From NCBI GenBank assembly GCA_029532415.1, contig JAQOTA010000052.1, positions 3,348,001 to 3,412,000 on the forward strand: a DNA stretch of 64,000 nt. The letters are read 5' to 3'. Under the pieces are notes generated by a model, which saw nothing but the letters and a program-made list of their open reading frames with translations, was not told the DNA's origin and made no database searches. Within the stretch, counting starts at the first letter, position 1; every line of letters starts with the position of its first letter. Both the position numbers and the translations under genes were made by a program. Below are positions 33,772-43,995 of the stretch, piece by piece. This stretch comes from Marasmius tenuissimus. Its lineage: Eukaryota > Basidiomycota > Agaricomycetes > Agaricales > Marasmiaceae.

Positions 33772-36286
33772 ATGCTCCGAACATCTGTTCAGTCCCTTCG
33801 CCATCGATCTCAATCGCCTTTACTTCGTTCCACCATGTCAACGCAAGTTCGTGTCATTCCGCACAACCCTTCTTCTCCTTCGACAAAGGAAATCGACTCG
33901 GCTTTCCTCGGTGACAGCCTTTCCAAGGTTGGACAGGCGCGTATCTTCTGGGGAAAACCAATCACCGCTATCTCGTCTTTGGGAGAGAAATTTGATAAAA
34001 AGAAGAGTGGAGAGAAACGAGAGGATGTCAGAAGGGCCGTTGGAAGTGCTGTCAGGGCTGTCAAGGGCCAACTGGACGGTCTGAACACAAAAGACAAAGT
34101 CAACGAGGTCGTAGAGGTCGAAATTGACGCTGCTGCTGATCCTCATGCTGCATGTCAGTTGCTTTTCCTACTTTTTTGTTTTATGTCTACTAACGAAGTC
34201 TCATCATTTCCTCTATAGCTGTCGCGGCCCACCTCGCGGGTTTCGATTTTACTTTGAAAACTGCCCCAGCGCCATCTCGGTTCAACCCCAACTTGAAGCA
34301 ACCCCATCCCGCAAAGTACCAGTTCAAACCCACGGAGCCTTCCGAGGAATGGGAACGAGGAAAGGTCTATGCTTATTCGCAGAATCTTGCCAGAACGGTA
34401 TGTCCCCCAGAATCCGCATGCTCATGAGAGAACGGTTCCTGATTCTCGTGTAAAATTAGCTGGCAGAGCTTCCGGCGAACATGATCACACCAACCGTGAG
34501 TTTTCAAGCCTCGAATTCATGTGACAAGCAAGGAGATTGAGCGGAGGAACGATCAGGCTTTCTGTGAACGTGCGAAGAAAGAATTCGAGGGAGTGGAGAA
34601 TGTCGAGATCATTGTTCGCGACGAAAGTAAGTTGTCATCGTTCTTTGAATGACGCCGGCTTATAACTTGTCGTCGCGTAGAATGGGCGGAAGAGAAGGGA
34701 ATGGTACGTTTACCTGCACTGGCGTCGTGCCAAGTCATTCACATCTGCGAAGAACACCTTTTTGTCGGTGACCCATGGAACCAACGAACCCGCCAAACTT
34801 CTCGAGATGTGAGCATAGGTCACGGGTACCCGATGACTGGAGAACTCACGTATTGCATCCATCAGCCACTATAAGGGCGCAGCATCCAAGGATGAGCAAC
34901 CTCTTGCTTTCGTTGGCAAAGGTATCACCTTTGACTCGGGAGGAATCTCCTTAAAGCCCGGCGAAGTACGTGCTTAACTCCCGAGAGATGACTCGGCTCA
35001 TCTTCCTTGTTCGACAGAACATGAAGTTGATGCGAGGAGACATGGGTAGGCGGTTCTCGTCGGGGGTTGCCCTTTTTTACTGAAATATGGCCATTCTTTA
35101 GGCGGAGCAGCCGCCGTCGTGTCGGCCGCATTGGCGATCGCTAAGCTCAAACTACCGTGAGGCCCTATGACCAAAAACGCCTTCGCCGCAGCTAACAAGG
35201 ATGCAGTGTCAACCTCGTTGTCGTGACACCTCTCACAGAGAACTTGCCTGGTGTACGTCTCGTAGCTCACTTCCTGGGTGAAACCTAATCGATGCTCGTC
35301 CTTAGCCGTCCGCAACAAAGCCCGGCGACATGTGAGCTCTGCACTTCCTCGACGTTGTGCGATTGCTGAGCATCCGCATGGAGCAGACAGCGTTTACGCC
35401 ATGAACGGCAAGACTGTCGAGGTCGACAACACCGATGCAGAGGGTCGTCTGGTGCTCTCTGGTAAGCCAGGCTAATCGCCCCTCCTCTTCGCTTCTGCTG
35501 ACTTGCGTTCCAGATGCTATCTACTACGCGGGCACGGAATTCAAGCCGCACACCCTCATCGACGTTGCTACACTGACTGGGTCTGTAGTTCTTTCTGATA
35601 TTCTTAGCTTGTGCTCTAATTGATTGCTCTCGTCAACTCCAGTGCCATGGGCGATCGCCTGTGGGAGAGCATTACTCTGGGGTCTTCTCGGTATGACTTC
35701 TTTCCTTGTTCAACCTCAAAGGGTCAGATCTCTCATGTCGGTTTTCCTCTTAGTCCACAGATGAGCTGTTCCAGAAACTACAAGAAGCAGGCGAGCACGA
35801 GTACGACAGGTTCTGGCGGATGCCTTTGGACGAGGAATACGGTGTGTCTTGCTGGTATTGTTGCCACCTCTGACTAAAATCTAAACGCAATCAGACCATC
35901 CCCACAGGCCCTCAAATCTACTCTTCCAACGCTGACCTTTGCAACGTGCGTTTCCCGCCTCCATCCGCGTCTTTCCACGCATTCCTTGCTGACTGTTTGT
36001 TACTCTCCAGACCGGTGGAAGACCTGCCGGAAGCTGCACCGCTGCATTGTTCCTCAAGCACTTCGTTCCCGGACTAGACAGCGACGCACCCCCGATCAAG
36101 TGGGCTCATATCGACATTGCTGGGTCTATGGAAGCGTCGCGGCCGAGGATGTACTTGGAAAAGGGAATGTCGGGAGCACCTGTTAGGTGAGCTGTTTCCA
36201 CCTTGGGCGTCTGCCTGACAGTTACTGACCGTGTTCTCTATAGGGGTTTGGTTGAGTATGTAAGGAGGCTTTCGGGGTCTGCTTGA
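33772..36286 (+). CDS. M17 leucine aminopeptidase, about 13 exons
   Basis: A metallo-aminopeptidase that removes N-terminal residues from peptides. N-terminal exon: [20 protein letters not shown], then a second in-frame ATG (MSTQVRV, 33835); the first 21 residues are basic and Ser-rich, so a mitochondrial form is possible. The catalytic half is spread over short exons: [18 protein letters not shown] (Lys and Asp of the active site), [63 protein letters not shown] (the M17 signature NTDAEGRL), [46 protein letters not shown] and [17 protein letters not shown]. All expected metal and catalytic residues are visible. Stop TGA 36284-36286. Introns of about 50-70 nt separate these exons; several are inferred only from frame and GT-AG ends. 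Confidence 0.9.
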
Positions 36287-36429
36287 GTATGAAGCGTGGG
36301 GTAGTCACCCATTGCGAAGTCTAAGATCTAAGAAGTGAAATGAGAGAGTAGGAATCTGATAAAAGTTCTTGCTTCTCGCCATGGACAGCGCGTCACTATG
36401 CATATGCAGCCTATCTTTCTACAAAACAT

Positions 36430-36533
36430 GGTGAGATGGCCGAGCGGTCTAAGGCGCCAGACTAAGGATCAGCACACTCGGTGTGCAGTATATCTGGTCC
36501 TCCGGGGCGTGGGTTCGAATCCCACTCTCATCA
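36430..36533 (+). tRNA. tRNA-Leu (anticodon AAG) with a 24 nt intron
   Basis: GGTGAGATGGCCGAGCGGTC begins a class II tRNA. Anticodon stem CCAGA with loop CTAAGGA is seen after removing 24 nt following G37; a long variable arm (TCCTCCGGGGCG) and GGTTCGAATCC T arm follow, and the acceptor stem closes at 36532 with discriminator A at 36533. The 3' end (ACTCTCATCA plus CCA) nearly matches the primer-binding site of the Gypsy element. Confidence 0.95.
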
Positions 36534-36778
36534 TTTCCTTGTTTCGCCCCATGCGTAATTCACTGATCTATTTCGACACGTTTATTCTAGAGCGTCCAGA
36601 TATCCAGATCACGAACATCAATGGCTCGCGTGCTGAGCACCCCGCCGGCGGTGGAATACGCCTTGAGAGTTCGAGACTCTCCCCATAGACACGACGCGGC
36701 CTTGGTACATAATCCGATGTTGTACTCGTCGACCTCCGTTCCTGGGGGACATGGGGGAGTTACAACCTGTAACTCGTT

Positions 36779-38352
36779 TCAGGCTCGATCGACATCTGAA
36801 GAAACGCAACTGACCTCCGTCCTATTGCCAGGCCCAACCTTCGAAGTCGCCGGGACAGCCACAAACACGTTTAGGGAGTCTGTAGGCAGTTCCCTGTCGA
36901 GGGAGGAACAGGTGACACTGACCCCTAGTATGATAGTGTCGGCAGTGGTGGCGGTCACATTGAGATGAATGTTAAAAGTGGAATGGTCAGCGTCTGTCGC
37001 GGTTCCTAGGACTTGCTGTCGTGATAGGTATGCTGAGTCAGTCGTCCTCTCCGAGCACATGCGGGGACGTACAGAAAAGGGCCCTCCCATGTTCCACTTG
37101 ACACGATCTTGAGCCTCTGCTCTGGATAGAGAAGACTTTAACTGGCTCCCATCGCCCATCACATCCGTTCGGTATGGTCCTGGAGGACCCGTCACGACCG
37201 AGCACTTAAGGGTTTGGGACGATGAGAATGCCGATATCAAGACTTGCGACATAGAGGAACTGCTACCTCGTCGTGAAAGATGTGCCACCAACAATCCGTC
37301 GTTCCCTTATTGCCGTATGTACCCTTGTAGTTCAACCAGTCGTCATTCCCACTGAACGTACCTGGAAAGTTGTAAATGATAAGCGATTCCCTGGTATCCC
37401 TGTATAATCAGGTCTAAGTATCAGGGAACGAGTTCGGCTTCAATATGCAACGTACCAGTAAACGCCACCGTCACTGGTTAGGTCTTGAAGTTGGAAGATA
37501 ACAGCGTCAACGTAGGTATGAGTAGCTGCAGTTTCCCAAATGCCATGCGAACCCTTTGCAACATACGCCACAGGCCGTGAATTGTTGTCAAATTTGGGTG
37601 CCTGCGTAAACGGAACCGTAGACCCAGTATTACTATGAGCGTGATAGTCCACCTGTGTGGCTTCTCCGTTGACAGTCCGAACCGCTAGCCGCTCCCAATC
37701 CCCGACATCTGCGTGAATCATCTCAGGCGACATTTCGAGGAGAAAAGTCGAAAACGTACGATCACCAACCCGGCCAAGAATTGGCACGTCTTTGGCCTGA
37801 TTGAACGGCGTGAACATCCAATAGTAGATGTCTGTAACCCCATTGGGCTTCGGTGCGACGAAGGTATATATGGCGACGTTCAGAGGATCCTCGAGAGGGT
37901 TGACTCCCTTCAGCCACCCATATCTGTTCGTGTCAATGTCGGTCGCCAAGTAGAGGCCACTACCTTGGCCGGCCGGCTGGGATATTGTTTCAATGGTGGG
38001 TCGGGGATTGATGATTGTCCCGTTGCCATCCACTTGCTGCGAGCGAGAAACGATAGATATACGAGTATTAGTGTAGCCTTGAACAAGTACAGGCGGACTT
38101 ACTTTCACGTTTGAGAGGAACCAATCTACAGTCGAGGTGAAGTATATCTCGTCCTTGTGGAAACGCAGTTGAGGGGCAAAGCGCCTGGCTAGCGCTACAT
38201 TCTCGGGGGAAGAAGCAGCACCGACTGAACAAGAGAATGATCCTATCAGGACGAATAAGAGATAGTGGATCGGGCTGAATGGTGATGCTCGTAGCTGAAC
38301 ATGAGAACGAGTCAGCAGTGCTCTCATCACTATAGCCAATTCCACGTACCAT
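36779..38352 (-). CDS. secreted Vps62-like protein
   Basis: The best start is ATG 38350-38352 followed at once by a 5' intron (donor GTACGT), giving M-LRASPFSPIHYLLFVLIG plus SFSCSVGA, a signal peptide. The Vps62 domain follows: RRFAPQLRFHKDEIYFTS, VDWFLSNVK, YLATDIDTNRYGWLKG, DIYYWMFTPFNQAKDVPILG, VGDWERLAVRTVNGEATQVD, YHAHSNTGSTV, AYVAKGSHGIWE. Later exons read DTRESLIIYNFPGTFSGNDD, W-L-N-Y-K-G, TTDCWWHIFHDE, and CSVVTGPPGPYRTDV before a Thr/Ser-rich C-terminal part ending at TGA 36779-36781. Yeast Vps62 is linked to vacuolar protein sorting, but fungal members with a signal peptide are probably secreted; function unknown. About 480 residues. Confidence 0.8.
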
Positions 38353-39296
38353 GGTCCCCCCTGAGACTAAATATAAGCGGTTTGATTGCGGGGAGGGTCC
38401 CTCTGTGGTGATCGTTCGACAGAGTTTAAATTTGGTTTAAATACTTGATATGAGACAGGTTGAGAAGTCCAAACGTGGAAGATCTTCTCGATGATACCTA
38501 GCCAACCGTACCGAGTAAAAACGTCCTTGCAGTCCTTTGGAGCATGAAGCGCGCCTCAGTTGGACTCTCGCGTTGGATGTATCATGCCATGGGGCACTCG
38601 AGTTCGATACGACCGAAAAGGTCACACTGGCAGCGTGCTGGCTCCGAGTCGTCTCTGGGCAAAAGGTTTCATAAGCATAACTGTAAATTGAGACGGCTGA
38701 ATCTACTCCTGCGTTTCTGACTGGGAATAGTCCATATCTCACTCAAACCTATTCGAAGTTGAAGTCGAGCCACCTTCAATCAAGACCCTTCGGACGCTAA
38801 ATGAAGTCTTGGAGTTGGGATATGAGCTCAGTATGCACGGAGACAGAGTTGTTCTATCAGATTAAAGGTTACATACAGTGTCCATGAGGACTACTTGGCG
38901 TTAGCGAGCGTAGCAGGGTGAACTTAGTTCCTCGTTTCCAATACGAATTCGAGTCACTCTGGGGAAGAGGCGTCCACTTTCGCATGATAACACGAGCGAA
39001 GCTGAATATCAGACGCAAACTCAAAGAGCTTACAAGGCCCAACACTCACCAAAACGTGTAGCTCGGAGTCAATGCTGGTGGTCGTGATGATGGTCCGAGT
39101 CTGGTTTGGGAATTGATTTGTAATGATCTTGTTGGGATGCAATTTGCCCACGCCACAGACGCGTCGCGTCCATCGCCAAATTGAAATCGATCTGAATCAT
39201 AACCATCCAGGAGCTGCTTCTCACTTCAAATGGCGTGTGAGTACATTATTGTCAAGTTACGCAAGTCACTCACACCGAAGTCATTGCACGTACCAG
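38353..39296. other. intergenic up to the Gypsy insertion
   Basis: A minus-strand frame at 38437-38742 (101 codons) has no recognisable domain. The sequence just before the element (GTGTGAGTACATT ... CACGTACCAG) looks like an intron with a GTGAGT donor and a CAG acceptor at the insertion point, so the element may have landed in an unannotated gene. Confidence 0.35.
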
Positions 39297-39445
39297 TGTG
39301 GTGGGGTGTGGGATGCCAAAGACGAAGAAGATGAGAAATGCTCGTGATAGTCTAACAATGATCTAGGTACATGCCTCCGTCTCGTGTATCTACTAGTCCA
39401 AACAAGGCCACATAGTGGCTGTGTACTACGCCCTACCCTACTACA
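39297..39445 (-). repeat. 3' LTR of the Gypsy element (149 bp)
   Basis: Starts TGTGGTGGGG and ends CTACTACA on the plus strand (TG...CA). It is identical base for base to 45714-45862. A purine-rich ATGGGGGCACA lies next to it on the minus strand and probably serves as polypurine tract. Confidence 0.95.
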
Positions 39446-39485
39446 TGTGCCCCCATTAAAAAATTGCGTCGCGCTCGACGCTGAA

Positions 39486-42400
39486 TCACGAAACAATCTC
39501 CGACTCTCTGTGTGTGCTCTCTGACTCTCGCTCTTTCTCCTCCTTCTCTAACCTCTCCTCCAACTCTCTCTGCTCTGCTGCTAACTCTGTGCCTTCTCTT
39601 GGTACGAATCGCCTAAGATTCCTCGCGCTCACCACTCCTTCTAACTTGAGACCGTCTAGTGTCTCTAGTGTATAGGAGTTCACGTTCCTCTCCACGATCC
39701 GTTTTGGTGTATTCCATCTGGGAATTATCTTCCGCTCGGTTTTGAACGTGTTTTCCCATGACCTCGCATAGACCTGCACCAAGTCCCCTTTCTTGAACAC
39801 CACCTCTCTAGGATGCTTCTCCAATACTCTCTTATCGAAAACCTCCTTCCTCTTCATGGCATGGCGTACGATTTGATCGTACCCATCAAGTTGCTGTTGC
39901 GCCACGTACGCTGCCTGGATTCCGATATCCTTCGCTCCCACCTCGGTTTGTGCTATCTCCTCCGACGTTCTGGGTGTGTTAACGACTCTTCCCAGCAGCA
40001 GCTCCTTCGGCGTGAATCCCAACGATGGAAGTATTCGGTTATTCAGGCTTTGGACTGCTTCCTGTAGGTGGTCTGGCCACTTGTACGGTAGCGTCTGCCA
40101 ATCCATGGTTTTGAATTCCTCCGAATCTTCCCCCAACTCTGGTGCGCATAAGCGTTTGAGCACGTGTAGCAGAAGACGATTGGTGCCCTCGACTAGCCCA
40201 TTGACCCATGGTGAGTAAGCTGATACAACGTGGTGTTTGACGGTTTTGCTTTCGCAGAAATCTGCGACTTCTTTGTTTTTGAAGTGTGATCCCCCGTCCG
40301 TCATGAATGTTTCGGGTGGCACATAAGCAAAGAATAGCTTATCCAGGCTGTTGATCGTCGTTTTTGCGGTTCCTGCTGTTTTGAGGGGGTCGGCCCACAG
40401 ATGCTGCGAGTAGACGTCTAGGTACATCCCTAGGTTGTGGTAGCCGCCCTTTCCTTTCGGCATGGATAAGTAATCGCCTACGATCATTTCTAGTGGGTGT
40501 CGTCTCGTGATGGGGTTTAACAAGGCCTGGATGTATGCGCTTCTGAAATTCTTGCACCTCGGGCATTCTTTAATGGCCGTCGTGATGGACTCGTCGAGCT
40601 TCGGGCTCCATATGCGGTCAAGAAGGTTGATCTTTACCACATCCCTACCCCAATGCCCTCTTTCTTGGCGTTCCTTCCGCGCCAGCTCTACTGCCTCCTT
40701 TCTCGTTACACATTCCACCTTCGCTCTCGCTCTAACTCCCCCGTTACCTCCTACTCTCCACAGTTTCCCTTCCTCTATCACGTACTGTGATGCCCTGTGT
40801 TGAGCCTTCTTCTTTTCCTTCAGCGGTTTGTCAGACCTGATGTTGGCTATTGCCTTGACAACCTCCTGGAATATCGGTTCTTCGCTGAACCTTTCCCACA
40901 ACTTCGTCAACTCTCCGTCCTCTTTCCCCACTACCCCGAATACGTCGTTCACCAATCCTCTCGAACTTTCCCAATCCTCGCTCACTGTCCATTCGCTTCC
41001 ATCCCCTACCGTTCTCTCTGTTCCCTCCCACATTCTACTTAATCCATCTGCTACTACGTTAAGTCTACCTGGTATGTGTCTAACGTCAACGATATTGTAC
41101 GCTAAAATCCCGTCTCTCCACCTTGCATGCGCTGCGTTGAGCTTGTCGTTCATGAGTACGTCTCGGAGGGCTTGGCAATCTGTTTCGATTTCGAGTGGAA
41201 AGCCCCAGATGGTATCCGAAAACTTGTCTAGCCCAAACTTGAGGGCTGCGAATTCCAACAAGAACGGTTTGTAACGCTTCTCCGAGCTCGATGTTCTCTT
41301 TGACGCAAACGCTATCGGGTGAGTCTCTGTTTTCATCGTCCCATTAGCTCTCTTCCTCTCGAACCTCTGCGCTAGCACGGCTGCGAATCCCTCCTGACAT
41401 CCATCCGTTGTCAGTATGAAGTGAGATCCATCCCATTTCGGCGCTTTCAGCACCGGTTCCGATACTAGCCTTCTCTTCAATTCCAGGAATGCCTTCGTCT
41501 GCTCCTCTCCCCATACGCCTTCTAACTTGAAACCTTCCATCGTCGACCTATATATCGTTTTGTTGCACTTATCCGGGAGCTTTACTTGCTTCAGTACGTC
41601 TCTGAGCGGACCTTCGATCCTGGCGTAATTTCGTATGAGGTCTCTGAAATGGCCCGTAAGCCCCAGGAATGATGCTAGGTTCAACGCTGTTTTGGGTTTC
41701 GGCCATTTGACAATTGCTGTGAGCTTGGCTGGATCTGTGGTGACCCCGTTCTCCCCTACTTTCGCCCCTGCAAAGATCCCTTCTGAGACGAAAAACTCTG
41801 ATTTGCTTGCCGATAGGGACAAATCTTTGTCCCTCACTCTCTGCAGTATCCTGCGTAGCTTTGTCATCATCTCCCCGAATGTGTCTGCTGCTGTCGCCCC
41901 ATCGTCCACGAACAATTCTATTGTTCCGTCACTGAGTAAGTCTCCCAGATGTTTCGCGGTCATGTCAGCAAATGTTGAGGGTGCCCCCGTTAGCCCAAAT
42001 GGCATCTTGGTATACCAGAAGTACCCTCTACCTTCAACGTAGAACACTGTGTAAGGTCTCGATTCTTCTGCTACTTCGACTGCATAGAATCCTGACGCGA
42101 AATCGAAGCACGACATGAATTTATGCCCGCTGAGAGCCTGTTGCTTTGTTCTGATGTCGCCTTGCGGCATCGGGGCTATTTCGGTGAGCTTGTTGACTTC
42201 GGTGAAGTTCTGACATATCCTCCACTTCTGGGGTTTATGCAACACTTCTTTCTCTTGTTCTTCCACCTCCTCTACTCCTTGCTCTGGGAAGTATGGTTCC
42301 AACCCTGCCTCTATGCACTCCGTATTCAACCTCCTCATCAGCTGCTCCATCGTTAACCCCGTCCCTTTGTGTGCTTTCTTTGCCAGTACCGTCGGTGCTA

Positions 42401-43148
42401 TGCACTTCACTTCCCCTGGTCCACATGACTGGATGATGCCCGCTGCTAGGAGCTCGTCGATTTTGGCATGGAGATACTCGCGTTGTGGCGGCGTTAGCGG
42501 TTTCTGATTGACTTTCTTTCGAAACTTAGCGCCCTCTGGCACATTAAGTTTGTGCACTGCTCCCTGTACGTGCCTGACTTCGCTCACAGATAATGCAAAG
42601 CAGTCGGCGTACTCTTTCAGCAGTTCCTCGACCTCCTTTCGTTCCTCCACTGCTAGTCCTTCTCCGATCTTCACCTGCTTCAGAATTTCTCTGACTCGTT
42701 CCTCCCTGAACGCTCCATTCTCCCCGTCATTCCTTGTGAACAGCCCTCTTGACATGTCCACGTTATCTAGGGCTTCTGGTATTATTTCTACCCCCAGCGC
42801 CAGGTCTCCCTCGGCTTCCGTGATGAAACAAACCGGTACCTCGTTCTCCCCGATTGGATCTGACAATTTTGGGTGTGAGCAATCAGTTGGCTCATCAACG
42901 GCATTATTGATTAAAACTCCCCTCAAGGGGGGTGCGTTACTTCCCCCCGTTGAGTTTGAACGCTTTTCCTCTTGCCGTTTTGCAATGTGCTCCTCGAGCG
43001 TGACTCCTTTCCTCTTCGTTCTCATCCTCTGCACCCTTCTGTCCATTGTAACTCCTCTGTTTTTCCATCTCCACCACCTCCTTCCCGCTTTCCTTTCCAC
43101 TGTCGCCCCCTCTCGCTCTCTGTTCTTTTCTTTTCTTCGTCCTCCCAC
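39486..43148 (-). CDS. Gypsy pol: reverse transcriptase, RNase H, integrase (1220 codons open)
   Basis: The polyprotein contains reverse transcriptase (CFDFASGFYAVEVAEE, MPFGLTGAPSTFADM, catalytic FVDDGAT near residue 413, a Phe-Val-Asp-Asp form of YxDD), then the connection and RNase H region (ILTTDGCQEGFAAVLAQRF, DVRHIPGRLNVVADGLSRM), an HHCC integrase zinc domain (ERGHWGRDVVKINLLDRIW, ECPRCKNF), and the DDE core (IVGDYLSMPKGKGG, FMTDGGSHFKN, SAYSPWVNGLVEGTNRLLL). The C-terminal part (LVQVYARSWENTF, PKRIVERNVNSYTLET) is the GPY/F-like tail. The open frame begins upstream of any needed initiator, so the true start of the product is unknown. It overlaps the protease frame by about 127 nt in a different frame. 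Confidence 0.95.
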   Translation of the reverse strand: MGGRRKEKNREREGATVERKAGRRWWRWKNRGVTMDRRVQRMRTKRKGVTLEEHIAKRQEEKRSNSTGGSNAPPLRGVLINNAVDEPTDCSHPKLSDPIGENEVPVCFITEAEGDLALGVEIIPEALDNVDMSRGLFTRNDGENGAFREERVREILKQVKIGEGLAVEERKEVEELLKEYADCFALSVSEVRHVQGAVHKLNVPEGAKFRKKVNQKPLTPPQREYLHAKIDELLAAGIIQSCGPGEVKCIAPTVLAKKAHKGTGLTMEQLMRRLNTECIEAGLEPYFPEQGVEEVEEQEKEVLHKPQKWRICQNFTEVNKLTEIAPMPQGDIRTKQQALSGHKFMSCFDFASGFYAVEVAEESRPYTVFYVEGRGYFWYTKMPFGLTGAPSTFADMTAKHLGDLLSDGTIELFVDDGATAADTFGEMMTKLRRILQRVRDKDLSLSASKSEFFVSEGIFAGAKVGENGVTTDPAKLTAIVKWPKPKTALNLASFLGLTGHFRDLIRNYARIEGPLRDVLKQVKLPDKCNKTIYRSTMEGFKLEGVWGEEQTKAFLELKRRLVSEPVLKAPKWDGSHFILTTDGCQEGFAAVLAQRFERKRANGTMKTETHPIAFASKRTSSSEKRYKPFLLEFAALKFGLDKFSDTIWGFPLEIETDCQALRDVLMNDKLNAAHARWRDGILAYNIVDVRHIPGRLNVVADGLSRMWEGTERTVGDGSEWTVSEDWESSRGLVNDVFGVVGKEDGELTKLWERFSEEPIFQEVVKAIANIRSDKPLKEKKKAQHRASQYVIEEGKLWRVGGNGGVRARAKVECVTRKEAVELARKERQERGHWGRDVVKINLLDRIWSPKLDESITTAIKECPRCKNFRSAYIQALLNPITRRHPLEMIVGDYLSMPKGKGGYHNLGMYLDVYSQHLWADPLKTAGTAKTTINSLDKLFFAYVPPETFMTDGGSHFKNKEVADFCESKTVKHHVVSAYSPWVNGLVEGTNRLLLHVLKRLCAPELGEDSEEFKTMDWQTLPYKWPDHLQEAVQSLNNRILPSLGFTPKELLLGRVVNTPRTSEEIAQTEVGAKDIGIQAAYVAQQQLDGYDQIVRHAMKRKEVFDKRVLEKHPREVVFKKGDLVQVYARSWENTFKTERKIIPRWNTPKRIVERNVNSYTLETLDGLKLEGVVSARNLRRFVPREGTELAAEQRELEERLEKEEKERESESTHRESEIVS

Positions 43149-43960
43149 TCCTCAATCCATTTCTTCCTTTCTAGTATTCTCTCCTGTCTCTCTGTCGTCT
43201 CCTTCCGTCTCCACTCCCTATACTCCTCTAAGAGCTTCTCTCGCTCCTCCCTTTCAATGTCTGTCTGGGATTTTTCGTGAGTGGGTATCTTTTCCTCCTC
43301 GAACACCAAGTCAATTAAAACTTCCCTGCTTCGCGGGGTTTCGGTATTCACGTTCACCCCGCCTTGGTTGCCCGCTTTGTCCAATCTTTGAAGTCGGATG
43401 TCTTCCTCCTCATCCACGACCTCCTTGATTTTTGCAACCAGCCGTTTATCCCTCTCTCTTGGTTTCACCGCCTTTCCCAAGCCTTCACTGAACATCTTTC
43501 GAGACTCTCTTCCTCCCTTCAACACCAGCTCCCCTTTCCCGTAATCGTGAACCGCTTTGAAGCTTTCCAGCAACGGCTTCCCTAGCAGCAGGTCCCATTG
43601 ACCCCCACTGTCAAACACCTCTATTGATGTCTGCACCTCCAGCCCTTTCACCCTCACTCTTCCTTCCCAGTTTGCGACCCCTGGCACCAACGCTCCGTCT
43701 GCCATTCGCATCCACATCCTAGACTCTCCCCATCCTCTGATCTTCCCCTTCACCTCATTGTATATCTGCGTGCTCAACCCCACTATCATCGCCCCGTCGT
43801 CCACCATTCCGTTTACCCTCACAAACTTTCCTTCTCCATCCACTAGCTCCACTCTCATCGTAAAAGGTTCGCTAACGCGGCTTCGGACTCTTTGAACTTG
43901 CATAATGTTAATGATATTCCTTTCGTTAGGCTTTACATGCATAACTTCCGGACCGTTCAA
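43022..43960 (-). CDS. Gypsy aspartic protease frame (312 codons)
   Basis: The N-terminal half reads FTMRVELVDGEGKFVRVNGM, VDDGAMIVGLST and VFDSGGQWDLLLGKPLLESF, a retropepsin-like fold in which the usual D-S/T-G is D-D-G-A; this variant is common in agaricomycete elements. The C-terminal half is highly charged and may be a linker. It starts 36 nt after the gag stop in another frame, and overlaps pol. Confidence 0.8.
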   Translation of the reverse strand: MNGPEVMHVKPNERNIINIMQVQRVRSRVSEPFTMRVELVDGEGKFVRVNGMVDDGAMIVGLSTQIYNEVKGKIRGWGESRMWMRMADGALVPGVANWEGRVRVKGLEVQTSIEVFDSGGQWDLLLGKPLLESFKAVHDYGKGELVLKGGRESRKMFSEGLGKAVKPRERDKRLVAKIKEVVDEEEDIRLQRLDKAGNQGGVNVNTETPRSREVLIDLVFEEEKIPTHEKSQTDIEREEREKLLEEYREWRRKETTERQERILERKKWIEEWEDEEKKRTESERGRQWKGKREGGGGDGKTEELQWTEGCRG

Positions 43961-43995
43961 GAAAGAGTTCGCCTCTGGGATCGTACAGTTGCCGC

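Noticed and set aside
42508..43428. Plus-strand open frame of 306 codons, Ser/Pro-rich
   Set aside because: It is the shadow of the Gypsy pol and protease frames in reverse, with biased composition only.
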